Source: an uncultured Christensenella sp.
Lineage (GTDB): Bacteria; Bacillota; Clostridia; Christensenellales; Borkfalkiaceae
DNA length: 64,000 nt
Assembly: GCA_910587015.1 (NCBI GenBank)
Contig: CAJUME010000005.1
Location: 124,001-188,000, forward strand
Direction of reading: 5' to 3'
Position 1 is the stretch's first letter; every line of letters starts with the position of its first letter. This document shows, one piece after another, positions 40,960 through 49,627 of the stretch. The translations under genes and the position numbers were made by a program. The notes under the pieces were generated by a model. That model did no database searches, was not told where the DNA came from, and saw only the letters and a program-made list of their open reading frames with translations.

Positions 40960-42924
40960 ATGAGCTATAAAAAATATATTCCCAAAAACAACAAAAACGG
41001 CAGACGCGGCGGTGCGGCAAAGAAGTTTGTCGCAAAGAACGCGGAAACCTTTACGGGCACCGTTCAGGCAAGCGACAAGGGCTTTGCATTTATTCTGCCT
41101 GACGACAAACAGCGGTTTAAAAGCGATTTGTTTGTGCCCCGCCACTCGGTAAACGGCGCGCTGGACGGCGACACGGTTTTGTTTGCGAGAGTTGCAAACA
41201 CCGCCGACGAAGCAAGCATTATAAAGATTTTGAAGCGTGCAAACGAACAAATTATCGGTACGCTAAGGCTTGGGCGGCGCGAGGGCATGGTTATACCCGA
41301 CAATCCCCGCCTTCCGAAAATTTATATTCCTTTAAGCATGCTTTGTGGCGCAAAGGACAATGACAAGGTTGTTTGCGAGGTTTTGTCATACCCCAAAAAC
41401 AAGGCGCCAGGCGGTAAAATTATTGAAATTTTAGGCGAGAGCGGAGATTTCGAAACCGAGGAAAACGCCATTATCCGCTCCTTCAAGCTGAATACCGAAT
41501 TCCCCGACGATGTCATAGAGGAATGCGAAAAGAGCGCGGGCGCGGCAATCGACACTGGCGGGCGCAGAGATTTGCGCGATTTGCTGATATTTACAATCGA
41601 TGGCGAGGACACGCGCGACATAGACGATGGCGTTTCGCTTGAAATAAAGGACGGAAAATATACCTTGGGCGTGCATATTGCCGACGTAAGCAGTTATGTA
41701 AGATACGGCTCCGCCACCGATAAGGAAGCGTATGCGCGCGGCACAAGCGTTTACTTTCCCGACAGAGTTTTGCCTATGCTGCCGAAAACGCTTTCGAACG
41801 GGGCGTGCTCCTTAAACGAGAACGAGGACAGATACGCGCTTTCCTGCTTTATGGTCTTTAATGAAAGCGGTGAGAGAATTTCTTACGATATCTGCAAGAG
41901 CGTTATACGCTCGAAACACCGTATGACCTACTCCGCCGTAACCGCGATTTGCGAAAAAGACCCCGACATATGCCGCGAATACGGCGATTTGGTTGAAACG
42001 GTCGGGCATATGCAACAGCTTTGCCTTGCGCTTGAAAATCAGCGCGAGAGAGCGGGCTCGGTCAGCCTCGAAGCTATGGAAGCGCACATTTACGTTGACG
42101 AAAACGGCGAAATTGTTATTCCCAAAAGCGAAAGAACGATTTCCCAACGCATTATAGAGCAGTTTATGATTTCCGCAAACGAGGCTGTGGCGGAATTTAT
42201 GCAAAGCAAAAGGGCAGCTTGTTTGTACCGCATACACGAAAGCCCCGCCGAAGAAAAGGCTGAAAATTTTTTGGCTTTTTTGAAGGATTTGGGCATTAAT
42301 GCCGACTGCAAAACCGACGGCATACAGCCGAAGGATTATCAGAATATTTTGAAGTCGGCAGAAGGCAAGCCGTTTTATTCGGTTGTCAACAAGGTTATGC
42401 TGAGGTCTATGCAAAAGGCAAGGTATTCCGAGCAGAACAAAGGGCATTTCGGGCTTGCCTCCTCCTGCTACTGTCATTTCACCTCGCCTATACGGCGGTA
42501 TCCCGATTTGTTTGTGCACCGAGTTTTGAAGTATATTCTGGAAGGAAAAGCCGAAAAAGCGGAAAAATTCAAGGAACTTGCGCCCGAAAACGGCAGTCAC
42601 TGTTCGGAAAGAGAACGGCTTGCCGACGAGGCGGAGCGCAAGGTTGACGATTTGTACAAGCTTGCATATATGTCCGAACGGCTTGGCGAGGAATTCTATG
42701 CAACGGTTTCGGGAGTTACCTCTCACGGCGTTTATTGCGAGCTGGACAATTCAATCGAGGGGCTTGTTCCTTTTGAGGATTTGCCGCCCGACAGATACGA
42801 GGTATTCCCTGAAAAGTTTTTGATTAAGGGCGTGCGGCACGCCTACCGCCTTGGCGACAGCGTAAAAATAATCGTTGCAGACTACGATTTGGGAAGAATG
42901 AAAATACTTTTTGCACTGGCTTAA
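40960..42924 (+). CDS. rnr: Ribonuclease R, short form
   Basis: Processive 3'-5' exoribonuclease of the RNB family. 654 residues: a basic N-terminal tail (KKYIPKNNKNGRRGG), cold-shock domains (TGTVQASDKGFAFILP; EGMVIPDNPRLPKIYIP), the catalytic RNB domain with FTIDGEDTRDIDDGVS and the metal-binding aspartates, FTSPIRRYPDL, and a C-terminal S1 domain (FYATVSGVTSHGVYCEL). The N-terminal winged-helix domain and long C-terminal basic tail of larger RNase R enzymes are missing. No Shine-Dalgarno is evident before the ATG. Confidence 0.95.
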   Translation: MSYKKYIPKNNKNGRRGGAAKKFVAKNAETFTGTVQASDKGFAFILPDDKQRFKSDLFVPRHSVNGALDGDTVLFARVANTADEASIIKILKRANEQIIGTLRLGRREGMVIPDNPRLPKIYIPLSMLCGAKDNDKVVCEVLSYPKNKAPGGKIIEILGESGDFETEENAIIRSFKLNTEFPDDVIEECEKSAGAAIDTGGRRDLRDLLIFTIDGEDTRDIDDGVSLEIKDGKYTLGVHIADVSSYVRYGSATDKEAYARGTSVYFPDRVLPMLPKTLSNGACSLNENEDRYALSCFMVFNESGERISYDICKSVIRSKHRMTYSAVTAICEKDPDICREYGDLVETVGHMQQLCLALENQRERAGSVSLEAMEAHIYVDENGEIVIPKSERTISQRIIEQFMISANEAVAEFMQSKRAACLYRIHESPAEEKAENFLAFLKDLGINADCKTDGIQPKDYQNILKSAEGKPFYSVVNKVMLRSMQKARYSEQNKGHFGLASSCYCHFTSPIRRYPDLFVHRVLKYILEGKAEKAEKFKELAPENGSHCSERERLADEAERKVDDLYKLAYMSERLGEEFYATVSGVTSHGVYCELDNSIEGLVPFEDLPPDRYEVFPEKFLIKGVRHAYRLGDSVKIIVADYDLGRMKILFALA

Positions 42925-42987
42925 ATTGTGCCAAACTTTGCCATATGCGGGGTTCAATTTAAAAGATTGCTTACTTTGAGGATATAA

Positions 42988-43482
42988 ATGAATACAGCTA
43001 AGCTTGAAAAATTTAATCAGCTTTGTTCCGAAAAATTACCGAACGAAATCAATAAAATACTGCAATCGGCAAAAGGTAAAAAAGCTTGCGCGGTTGGTTT
43101 TATTACAACCGATGATTTCTACGGCTTTTATCTGACATGGAATTACTGCAAAGACATAAGCGAGTATTATAACTGGAAAAACGGGCTTGAAGCGGACTTT
43201 CTTTATCAGCCTGTGGTGGATATTGTTGAAGCTTGCAACGATATTGATTTTTGTTTAGCCTCAGACAAAAAGTGGGATTTTGCAAAATCCCTGCTTTACG
43301 TACTGCAAAACGCCATTAAAAATATTCCCGATGAAATTTTTCAAAATAGCAATTTCCGCAGAGAAGACGTTTTGTTCTTTTCAACAATGGGCAGCGGCGA
43401 CTATGTCAATGAAATGTTGGATACTTCTTTAAAGACTTTCAATTCTACCGAAGCCCTTAAAGCATACGGAATTAATCAGTGA
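42988..43482 (+). CDS. DUF4303-like protein
   Basis: 164 residues, soluble, acidic and aromatic. The pattern KKACAVGFITTDDFYGFYLTW, followed by a central W and a C-terminal VLFFSTMGSGDY segment, resembles DUF4303 proteins, which overlap with the immunity-like SMI1/DUF families near polymorphic toxins; no toxin is nearby. GAGG precedes the ATG. It is inserted between rnr and smpB, which are usually adjacent; its stop is 4 bases before the smpB start, so it is co-expressed with smpB. Confidence 0.65.
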   Translation: MNTAKLEKFNQLCSEKLPNEINKILQSAKGKKACAVGFITTDDFYGFYLTWNYCKDISEYYNWKNGLEADFLYQPVVDIVEACNDIDFCLASDKKWDFAKSLLYVLQNAIKNIPDEIFQNSNFRREDVLFFSTMGSGDYVNEMLDTSLKTFNSTEALKAYGINQ

Positions 43483-43486
43483 ATTT

Positions 43487-43936
43487 ATGAAACAGATTGC
43501 ATACAACAAGTACGCTTTGTACGAGTATTTCGTAATAGAAAAGCTTGAAGCGGGAATAGTTTTAGAGGGCGCGGAGGTAAAGGCTCTGCGTGCGGGCAAC
43601 TGCAATTTGAAGGACAGCTTTTGTCTTTTGCGCAACGGCGAGCTCACCCTTAAAAATATGCATATACCCGTTTATGACAAGGCTGGCGCGTTTTCCTCAA
43701 AGGACAGCAAGCGGGACAGAAGGCTTTTACTGCACCGCAGCGAGCTGGACAGACTTGCGGGAAAAATCAACGAGAAGGGCTATACGATTGTGCCTTTGCA
43801 GCTGTATTTTTCTGGAAGTCTTATCAAGGTTGAAATTGCGCTTTGCAAGGGCAAGCAGAATTACGATAAAAAACGCACCATAGCCGAACGCGACCAGAAG
43901 CGCGCTTTGGACAGAGAATTAAAAAATTATAAATAA
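43487..43936 (+). CDS. smpB: SsrA-binding protein SmpB
   Basis: Partner of tmRNA in rescue of stalled ribosomes. 149 residues with YFVIEKLEAGIVLEGAEVKA, NLKDSF, YTIVPLQLYF and KIEIALCKGKQNYDKK-type C-terminal region (here VEIALCKGKQNYDKKRT), ending in the basic tail. tmRNA (ssrA) often follows smpB but is not in the next bases; metY begins 15 bases later. No good ribosome binding site, suggesting coupling to the upstream gene. Confidence 0.95.
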   Translation: MKQIAYNKYALYEYFVIEKLEAGIVLEGAEVKALRAGNCNLKDSFCLLRNGELTLKNMHIPVYDKAGAFSSKDSKRDRRLLLHRSELDRLAGKINEKGYTIVPLQLYFSGSLIKVEIALCKGKQNYDKKRTIAERDQKRALDRELKNYK

Positions 43937-43951
43937 ACGAGGAATTTGCTT

Positions 43952-45223
43952 ATGAAGAACTACAAAATCGATACCTTGTGCGTACAGGCAGGCTACGAGC
44001 CGAAATCGGGCGAGGCGAGAATACCGCCCATTGCCCAGTCCACCACATTTTTTTACGGAAAGACGCAGGATATGGCTGATTTGTTCGATTTGAAGAGCGA
44101 GGGCTACTTCTATTCACGTCTGGCAAACCCCACTGTTGCCGCGTTCGAGGGCAAGGTTGCCGCTTTGGAGGGCGGTCTGTGCGGAATAGGCTGCGCTTCG
44201 GGAATGAGCGCAACCTCGCTGACGGTGTTTACCGTTGCGGGCGCGGGCGATAACGTTGTAGTATCCTCCGCAATCTACGGCGGAAGCTATAACCTGTTCT
44301 CCACCACTCTTCCCAAGCTCGGCATAGAGTGCAGATTTTTCGACCCCGACGCACCCGCGGAGGAAATTGAAAAGCTGATTGATGATAAAACCAAGCTGAT
44401 TTTTACCGAAACGATTGCAAATCCCGCGATTATTGTGCTTGACTTTGACAAGATTGCAAAAATCGCCGACAAATACGGCGTTTTGTTTGCGGTTGACAAC
44501 ACGCTTGCAACGCCCGTTTTGTGCCGCCCGAAGGAGTTCGGCGCGCACATAATTATTCACTCGTCGTCCAAATACCTTGACGGGCACGCGGCGGCGCTGG
44601 GCGGGGTGATTGTAGATTTGGGAACCTTCGACTTTAAAGGCAACTCCCGCTACAAATCTTTTAACGAGCCGGACGAAAGCTATCACGGGCTTGTTTATGC
44701 CGATTTACCCGTTGCGTTCGGCACCAAATGCCGCGCGCAGATGATGCGCGATTTCGGCGCTATTATGAGCCCGCAGAACGGCTTTATATCCTACATAGGC
44801 AGCGATACGCTGGCTTTGAGAATGGAGCGGCACAGCGAAAACGCGAAAAAGGTTGCCGCATACCTTAAAAAGCACCCTAAAATAGAGTGGATAAACCACC
44901 CCTCTTTACCCGACAACAAATATAATAAGCTTGCACAAAAATATTTGCCCGACGGACAGGGCGGAATGCTTAGCTTCGGCATTAAGGGCAGTGTTGAAAA
45001 GTGCGCAAGCTTTATGGAGGCTTTAAAGCTGATTACTCAGGAAACGCACGTCGCCGACGTAAGAAGCTGCGTTCTGCACCCCGCTTCCACCACTCACAGA
45101 CAGCTTTCCGAAGAGGATTTGAAAAAAGCGGGCGTGCCGCATAACCTTATAAGGCTTTCTGTCGGTATTGAAAACGCGGCGGATATCATTGCAGATTTGG
45201 AACAAGCGCTTGCAAAGGTATAA
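43952..45223 (+). CDS. metY: O-acetylhomoserine sulfhydrylase / Cys-Met metabolism PLP enzyme
   Basis: Makes homocysteine or methionine precursors from O-acetylhomoserine and sulfide (or methanethiol). 423 residues of the trans-sulfuration PLP family: YSRLANPTVAAFEGKVAALEGG, GCASGMSAT, AVDNTLATPVLC and the PLP lysine Lys207 in IHSSSKYLDGHA. Directly followed by metA, whose active site predicts O-acetylhomoserine, so MetY is a better fit than cystathionine enzymes or methionine gamma-lyase. The ATG at 43952 follows GAGG by 8 bases. Confidence 0.9.
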   Translation: MKNYKIDTLCVQAGYEPKSGEARIPPIAQSTTFFYGKTQDMADLFDLKSEGYFYSRLANPTVAAFEGKVAALEGGLCGIGCASGMSATSLTVFTVAGAGDNVVVSSAIYGGSYNLFSTTLPKLGIECRFFDPDAPAEEIEKLIDDKTKLIFTETIANPAIIVLDFDKIAKIADKYGVLFAVDNTLATPVLCRPKEFGAHIIIHSSSKYLDGHAAALGGVIVDLGTFDFKGNSRYKSFNEPDESYHGLVYADLPVAFGTKCRAQMMRDFGAIMSPQNGFISYIGSDTLALRMERHSENAKKVAAYLKKHPKIEWINHPSLPDNKYNKLAQKYLPDGQGGMLSFGIKGSVEKCASFMEALKLITQETHVADVRSCVLHPASTTHRQLSEEDLKKAGVPHNLIRLSVGIENAADIIADLEQALAKV

Positions 45224-45237
45224 TTTAAAGGTTAACT

Positions 45238-46155
45238 ATGCCCATTGTCATTAATAAAGAGCTGCCCGCGTACAGGATATTGACGGACGAAAAGATTTTC
45301 GTAATGGACAGCGAAAGGGCGTTTTTACAGGAAATACGCCCCATAGAAATTGCCATTTTAAATCTTATGCCCACAAAGGAAACTACGGAAACGCAGTTTA
45401 TGCGGTTGCTGTCAAACTCGCCGTTACAGGTGAATATAACGCTTGTAAAAACGTCCACCTACAACGCAACGCACACCGACAAAAGCCACCTTGACAGATT
45501 TTACAAGACCTTCGCGGAAATAAAGGCACGGAAGTTCGACGGTATGATAATCACAGGCGCGCCCGTGGAAAATATGGACTTTGAGAAGGTTGCATACTGG
45601 AAAGAGCTGGAAGAAATTCTCGACTGGACCAAAACGAACGTTACCTCCACTCTGTTTATCTGCTGGGGCGCGCAGGCGGCTTTGCATTATTTTTACGGAA
45701 TAAAAAAGCACCCTTTGAAAGAGAAGTGCTTCGGTATTTTTGCGCACAGACGCATACGCGACGGCGTTGCCGAGCCGCTTATGAGGGGAATTTCAGACGA
45801 GTTTCATATGCCCCATTCACGGCACACCATAATTTACGCGAAGGATATTCTGCACATAAACGAACTACGCATACTTGCGTACTCCAAAAAGGCGGGCGCA
45901 TCGATAATAAAAAGCTGCGATAACAGACAGGTTTTTGTTACGGGGCATATGGAATACGACCGCGACACGCTGAAAAAGGAATACGAGCGCGATTTAAGCA
46001 AGGGGTTGGAAATTAAGCCGCCCGCAAATTACTTTGCAGACAAGGAATTGACCGAGGTGAAAATGAACTGGTCGTCCACGGCAAATTTGTTCTACATAAA
46101 CTGGCTTAACTACTACGTTTATCAGGTAACGCCGTACGACATTACAAAAATATGA
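45238..46155 (+). CDS. metA: Homoserine O-acetyltransferase (MetA family)
   Basis: 305 residues of the MetA glutamine-amidotransferase-like fold: MPIVINKELPAYRIL start, ILNLMPTKETTETQF, catalytic Cys142 in FICWGAQAALHYFYGI, and VTGHMEYDRDTL with the His/Glu of the triad. Position 111 is Glu (GAPVE). In the family Glu111 goes with acetyl-CoA and Gly111 with succinyl-CoA, so acetyltransferase is predicted. Fifteen bases after metY; together they form a direct-sulfhydrylation methionine route. Confidence 0.95.
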   Translation: MPIVINKELPAYRILTDEKIFVMDSERAFLQEIRPIEIAILNLMPTKETTETQFMRLLSNSPLQVNITLVKTSTYNATHTDKSHLDRFYKTFAEIKARKFDGMIITGAPVENMDFEKVAYWKELEEILDWTKTNVTSTLFICWGAQAALHYFYGIKKHPLKEKCFGIFAHRRIRDGVAEPLMRGISDEFHMPHSRHTIIYAKDILHINELRILAYSKKAGASIIKSCDNRQVFVTGHMEYDRDTLKKEYERDLSKGLEIKPPANYFADKELTEVKMNWSSTANLFYINWLNYYVYQVTPYDITKI

Positions 46156-46168
46156 TTATAAAAAAATT

Positions 46169-46203
46169 ACCCGCGCCGTTCGGCTTAGCCGAACGGCGCG
46201 GGT
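46169..46203. terminator. Bidirectional terminator between metA and the protease gene
   Basis: Perfect 16-bp stem starting ACCCGCGCCGTTCGGC with loop TTA, A-rich before and TTTTATTG after. Serves convergent genes. Confidence 0.92.
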
Positions 46204-46224
46204 TTTATTGTAATTTCCGTTTTA

Positions 46225-47607
46225 TTAAACTCTTGCAAGCGAGGCGGAATACTGCACCTCGGTCCGCTGTCCGTTACGGATTACCGTGAAAATTACGGTA
46301 TACCCGTCGCGGGCGGAAAGGAGAGTGTCATCTATATGATAGGCGCGGGTTATATCCTTATCCTCTACAACCGTTTCTCCGTTTTTGATTGTTATATGCT
46401 TTAAAACATCGCCCGCCTTGAAATTGCCGCCTGCGGTTGTTACCGCAACCGTTTCCGCAATTTCGGCAAGTCCGAGAGGGTTCATATACGAAACCGTATT
46501 GACCACCTTATACCCCGCGGGGAATATTGCCGCCTTAACATACGGGTTCCTTTTTGAAAAATAGGACGGGCTTGTTTCCTTCATAAGCACCCAAAGCCGC
46601 TTTACACAGCTTGCGGGCAGTGCATAGCCCATATTATCTATGTCGTCGCCCGTGGATTTTGAATTGACTATTCCTATCAGCTTGCCTTGCTCGTTATAAA
46701 AGCCGCCGCCCGAATTGCCGCCGTTGATTGCCGCGTCCGTACGGATAACGCGGTAGCTGCCGTAGGCATTCTCGTCCTCGTTATCGGAAAGATTTAAGAA
46801 GATTTCTTCGCTTTCCTTTGTGACAAAGCCGACCGTTGCAGACATTCCATCGCCGTCGGGGTTACCGACGGCGTAGGCGCGCGCGCCCGCATAAACATCG
46901 TCCTCCTTTACGAAGTCCGCCGCTTTTGCGCCGCTGTTTTTAAGCACCTGACTGTTGGAAACCTTTAAAAGCGCAATGTCATGGGCTATGGAAGCGCAAA
47001 CCACCTCCGCCTTCATTGCATAAGCGTTGTCGTCGGTAATGTTATAGTCCAGAAGCCAGTATTCGTTGCCGTTCTCGCGGTAATAAACCTTGTTGCCGCC
47101 GTGCATTACGTAGCTGTATCCGAGGTTGAAGTTAACGCCTTCTGCGTCCTGACCGTATAAATACAGCCTTATATCATCGGAAATAATTTCCTTGGAGGCA
47201 TCGGAATAAACAACGTGGCAGTTAGTGATAATATACGCATCGCCCGCCTCCTTATCAAGCTCGACAATAACGCCCGCACCGCAATAAACCGAATGATAAT
47301 CGGGCTTGCCTATCTGGCGGGAGCCGCCGAACACCTCGTCTACGTAGCCGGTAATATCGTTGTAGGTGAAGCGGGTAAGAATGGATACGCCGGAAAGCAA
47401 CGAGCCGTTGACCGCCGTCCGGAAGGATTCGCCGCTATCGGGCGTACGGTTGTTTAAAATATCCTTGTATTCCTGCCACTGCCCATCGGTCATGCTTTCG
47501 TAGGTATTGTTTACGTTTACTTCTAAGCTGCCGCCACCGAAACAACCGCTGAAAAGCACCGTTGCCGATAAGGCAAGCGCGATTACCGCGCATAAAATTT
47601 TCTTCAA
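46225..47607 (-). CDS. HtrA-like trypsin-fold lipoprotein protease
   Basis: 460 residues. Signal peptide with lipobox LFSGC (Cys22) anchors it outside the membrane. Trypsin-like domain with catalytic His131 (ITNCHVVYSD), Asp210 (IAHDIALLKVS) and Ser299 (INGGNSGGGFYNEQG); a PDZ-like C-terminal region (about 370-455) ends HIDDTLLSARDGYTV. Fits the HtrA/DegP quality-control group, except that it is a lipoprotein and has a longer region between His and Asp (~80 residues, with GYSYVMHGG). Single gene downstream of the pyrophosphorylase. Confidence 0.93.
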   Translation of the reverse strand: MKKILCAVIALALSATVLFSGCFGGGSLEVNVNNTYESMTDGQWQEYKDILNNRTPDSGESFRTAVNGSLLSGVSILTRFTYNDITGYVDEVFGGSRQIGKPDYHSVYCGAGVIVELDKEAGDAYIITNCHVVYSDASKEIISDDIRLYLYGQDAEGVNFNLGYSYVMHGGNKVYYRENGNEYWLLDYNITDDNAYAMKAEVVCASIAHDIALLKVSNSQVLKNSGAKAADFVKEDDVYAGARAYAVGNPDGDGMSATVGFVTKESEEIFLNLSDNEDENAYGSYRVIRTDAAINGGNSGGGFYNEQGKLIGIVNSKSTGDDIDNMGYALPASCVKRLWVLMKETSPSYFSKRNPYVKAAIFPAGYKVVNTVSYMNPLGLAEIAETVAVTTAGGNFKAGDVLKHITIKNGETVVEDKDITRAYHIDDTLLSARDGYTVIFTVIRNGQRTEVQYSASLARV

Positions 47608-47665
47608 TTTTCTATTTCCTTATAATATTTACCGTTTTTGATTATTGACGGTTTATATCATTTAT

Positions 47666-48889
47666 TTACAGCTTAACACCGTTTTTGCGCAAAAGCGCGC
47701 GCGCGGTATCCACACTGTCGGTACCCGTTGCGTTTTTAACGGGAGCAAACTCCCGCTCGCGCTCTACCTCGTAGGCAAGACAGCTGCCCATAAGCCTTAC
47801 CATGTCAACCACAAGCGTTTCGAATTTGTAGCCGCAAGGCTTTGAAGGCGTTACTCGTACTCCGTTTTCCATATGCGCGATTGCCTTATCCGCAAGGTGA
47901 TAGGGCAGCTTGCCAGAAAGCGTCAAATTTAAATCGTGCACATTGAACAGATAGTTTAAAATTACGCCGTAGCGGTAAACCAGCTCGCCCTTCTTGGTTT
48001 TGTTTTTCAAATCCTCGGGCATTTCGAAGTACTCTACTATGGAGGGCTTGCCGTCCTGCGTGCATAAAACGCCTACCTTCTCTTCGGGAGAGGTCTTTTT
48101 TACGACCTTAGCGCCGCAACGGCAACGCTTTAAGATTGTTGCGCCTATAAAAGCGGGGTCGCAAATTCTTTGCAACACGTTATCCACGCCGAAAACGTTG
48201 AGCCATTCTATATTGTCGCGCTCTAAAATTCTGCCCAGACCGTTATTGACAAGCGAGGAATACCAGCCGCCGTTGCCGTTCGGCATAAGCGAGATACGCC
48301 CCTTGTCGTCAAGAAAGACCTTGCCGTCATAATCGCATGCGGGCGCAACGTCCTGAATGAAGAAGTGAATTTCATCGCGGGGATAGCCGAAGTAGCTATG
48401 CTCTTCAAAAAAACTGCGCGTAGCCCTGTCGTTGACGGTGCTTGTCATAATAAACAGCGGAAAAGCCCTGCCCGTCTGCGAGGTTACGTCCGAAACGTTG
48501 CGCATAAGCTGTTCGAAAATGGACAGCTCGCGCGTGACGCCGATATTGAAGGTGCCCTTGGGACCGTCGTAGCCCAGACGAGAGCCTTGCCCGCCTGCAA
48601 GCAATACTGCGCCGACCTTGCCCTCCGCAAGCATATTAAGACCGACCGTTTCGAACTGGATACGGCGGCGCGCCGCCTCCTCAACCGTGACGGCGTTTGC
48701 GGGAGGAGTGATTTTGCCGTTTCCCCCGCCGCTATGCGCGATTTCGATATTTTTTACTATATTGAAGTTGGTATATTCGATTTGGTTTAAAAGCCGAAGC
48801 TGTTCTTCCTCAGTCAGCTCGTCATAATATTGCAGTAGCTGACTTTGATTATGCTTTTGTAAATAAGCCTTAGCTGTTTCTAAATTCAC
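47666..48889 (-). CDS. UDP-N-acetylhexosamine/UDP-sugar pyrophosphorylase, eukaryotic UAP1-like
   Basis: 407 residues of the UDPGP family: an N-terminal helical part (YYDELTEEEQLRLLNQIE), then VGAVLLAGGQGSRLGYDGPKG (nucleotide binding), LFIMTSTVNDRAT, FFIQDVAPACD and GNGGWYSSLVN. This type is typical of eukaryotic UAP1 and of some bacteria, distinct from GlmU or GalU. It makes UDP-GlcNAc, UDP-GalNAc or a UDP-hexose. Start codon is GTG at 48889 with AAGGG upstream. It reads from its own consensus promoter (48970-48998). Confidence 0.9.
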   Translation of the reverse strand: MNLETAKAYLQKHNQSQLLQYYDELTEEEQLRLLNQIEYTNFNIVKNIEIAHSGGGNGKITPPANAVTVEEAARRRIQFETVGLNMLAEGKVGAVLLAGGQGSRLGYDGPKGTFNIGVTRELSIFEQLMRNVSDVTSQTGRAFPLFIMTSTVNDRATRSFFEEHSYFGYPRDEIHFFIQDVAPACDYDGKVFLDDKGRISLMPNGNGGWYSSLVNNGLGRILERDNIEWLNVFGVDNVLQRICDPAFIGATILKRCRCGAKVVKKTSPEEKVGVLCTQDGKPSIVEYFEMPEDLKNKTKKGELVYRYGVILNYLFNVHDLNLTLSGKLPYHLADKAIAHMENGVRVTPSKPCGYKFETLVVDMVRLMGSCLAYEVEREREFAPVKNATGTDSVDTARALLRKNGVKL

Positions 48890-48969
48890 CGTGCTACCCT
48901 TATGTATAAAATTAATGCGCGGATAAATGTATAAAGCCTTTTGATTTTTCTACCCTTGGCATTTGGATT

Positions 48970-48998
48970 ATTATATATTATTGTGAAATTTATGTCAA
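48970..48998 (-). promoter_or_regulatory. UDP-sugar pyrophosphorylase promoter
   Basis: Minus-strand TTGACA (48993-48998), 17-base spacer, TATAAT (48970-48975): full consensus. It leaves a leader of about 75 nt. Confidence 0.9.
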
Positions 48999-49024
48999 TA
49001 ATTTTAGTAAATTTGAAAAAAGTA

Positions 49025-49053
49025 TTGAAAATGCGCTTGTTTTGTTATATAAT
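49025..49053 (+). promoter_or_regulatory. Nudix-lemA operon promoter
   Basis: TTGAAA (49025-49030), 17-base spacer, TATAAT (49048-49053), with AAGGAG before the Nudix gene ATG. It is back to back with the divergent promoter at 48970-48998. Confidence 0.88.
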
Positions 49054-49111
49054 GTAAGCATATTATTATATTTATATTAAATATTCGTTCTTTTAAGGAG
49101 TTTTAAATATT

Positions 49112-49603
49112 ATGTTCTGTACGGAATGCGGCGAAAAGCTTACGCTTATGTTCGCCAGCGGCGAGGGGCTTGTACCCTACTGCAAAAATTGCAAGCAATA
49201 CCGCTTTGCACAGTTTGCTACTGCGGTTAGCATGGTTGTGACAAACCGCGCAAAGGATAAAATTTTACTTGCCAGACACGTCGGGCAGGAGGATTTTATT
49301 CTGTTTGCAGGATACGTTAAAAAGGGTGAAACGGCGGAAAAGACCGTTACGCGCGAGTTCAAGGAAGAAACCAAGCTTAACGCCGTAAAATACAAGTATA
49401 TGTCCTCCCGCTATCACGAGCCGAAGAACGTGCTGATGCTTAACTTTATTGTGGTTGCCGAGGACGGCGAGCCCGTGCTTGACGCCAAGGAGCTTGAGGA
49501 AGTTAGATGGTTCGCCTTCGAGGACGCGCTTGAAGCAATCAGAAAGGATTCCGTTGCGGAAGCTTTTTTAAAAAGCGCGGTTAACGAAATAAAAAAATTA
49601 TAA
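49112..49603 (+). CDS. Nudix hydrolase with zinc ribbon (NUDT-type, NADH pyrophosphatase-like)
   Basis: 163 residues. Zinc ribbon with Cys3, 6, 24 and 27 (CTEC and CKNC), then a Nudix box GYVKKGETAEKTVTREFKEE (from Gly67) that fits the GX5EX7REUXEE pattern. The combination recalls NudC but the C-terminal SQPWPFPxS dinucleotide motif is absent, so it may act on other nucleoside diphosphate-linked substrates. First gene of the Nudix-lemA-DUF2207 group. Confidence 0.9.
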   Translation: MFCTECGEKLTLMFASGEGLVPYCKNCKQYRFAQFATAVSMVVTNRAKDKILLARHVGQEDFILFAGYVKKGETAEKTVTREFKEETKLNAVKYKYMSSRYHEPKNVLMLNFIVVAEDGEPVLDAKELEEVRWFAFEDALEAIRKDSVAEAFLKSAVNEIKKL

Positions 49604-49627
49604 AGCAAAGCTTTTAAGGAGAAAAGA

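Noticed and set aside
41812..42726. 304-codon open frame opposite rnr
   Set aside because: Antisense to the conserved RNB domain with no family features; shadow of rnr.
43937..43951. tmRNA gene (ssrA) after smpB
   Set aside because: Only 15 bases separate smpB from metY; there is no space.
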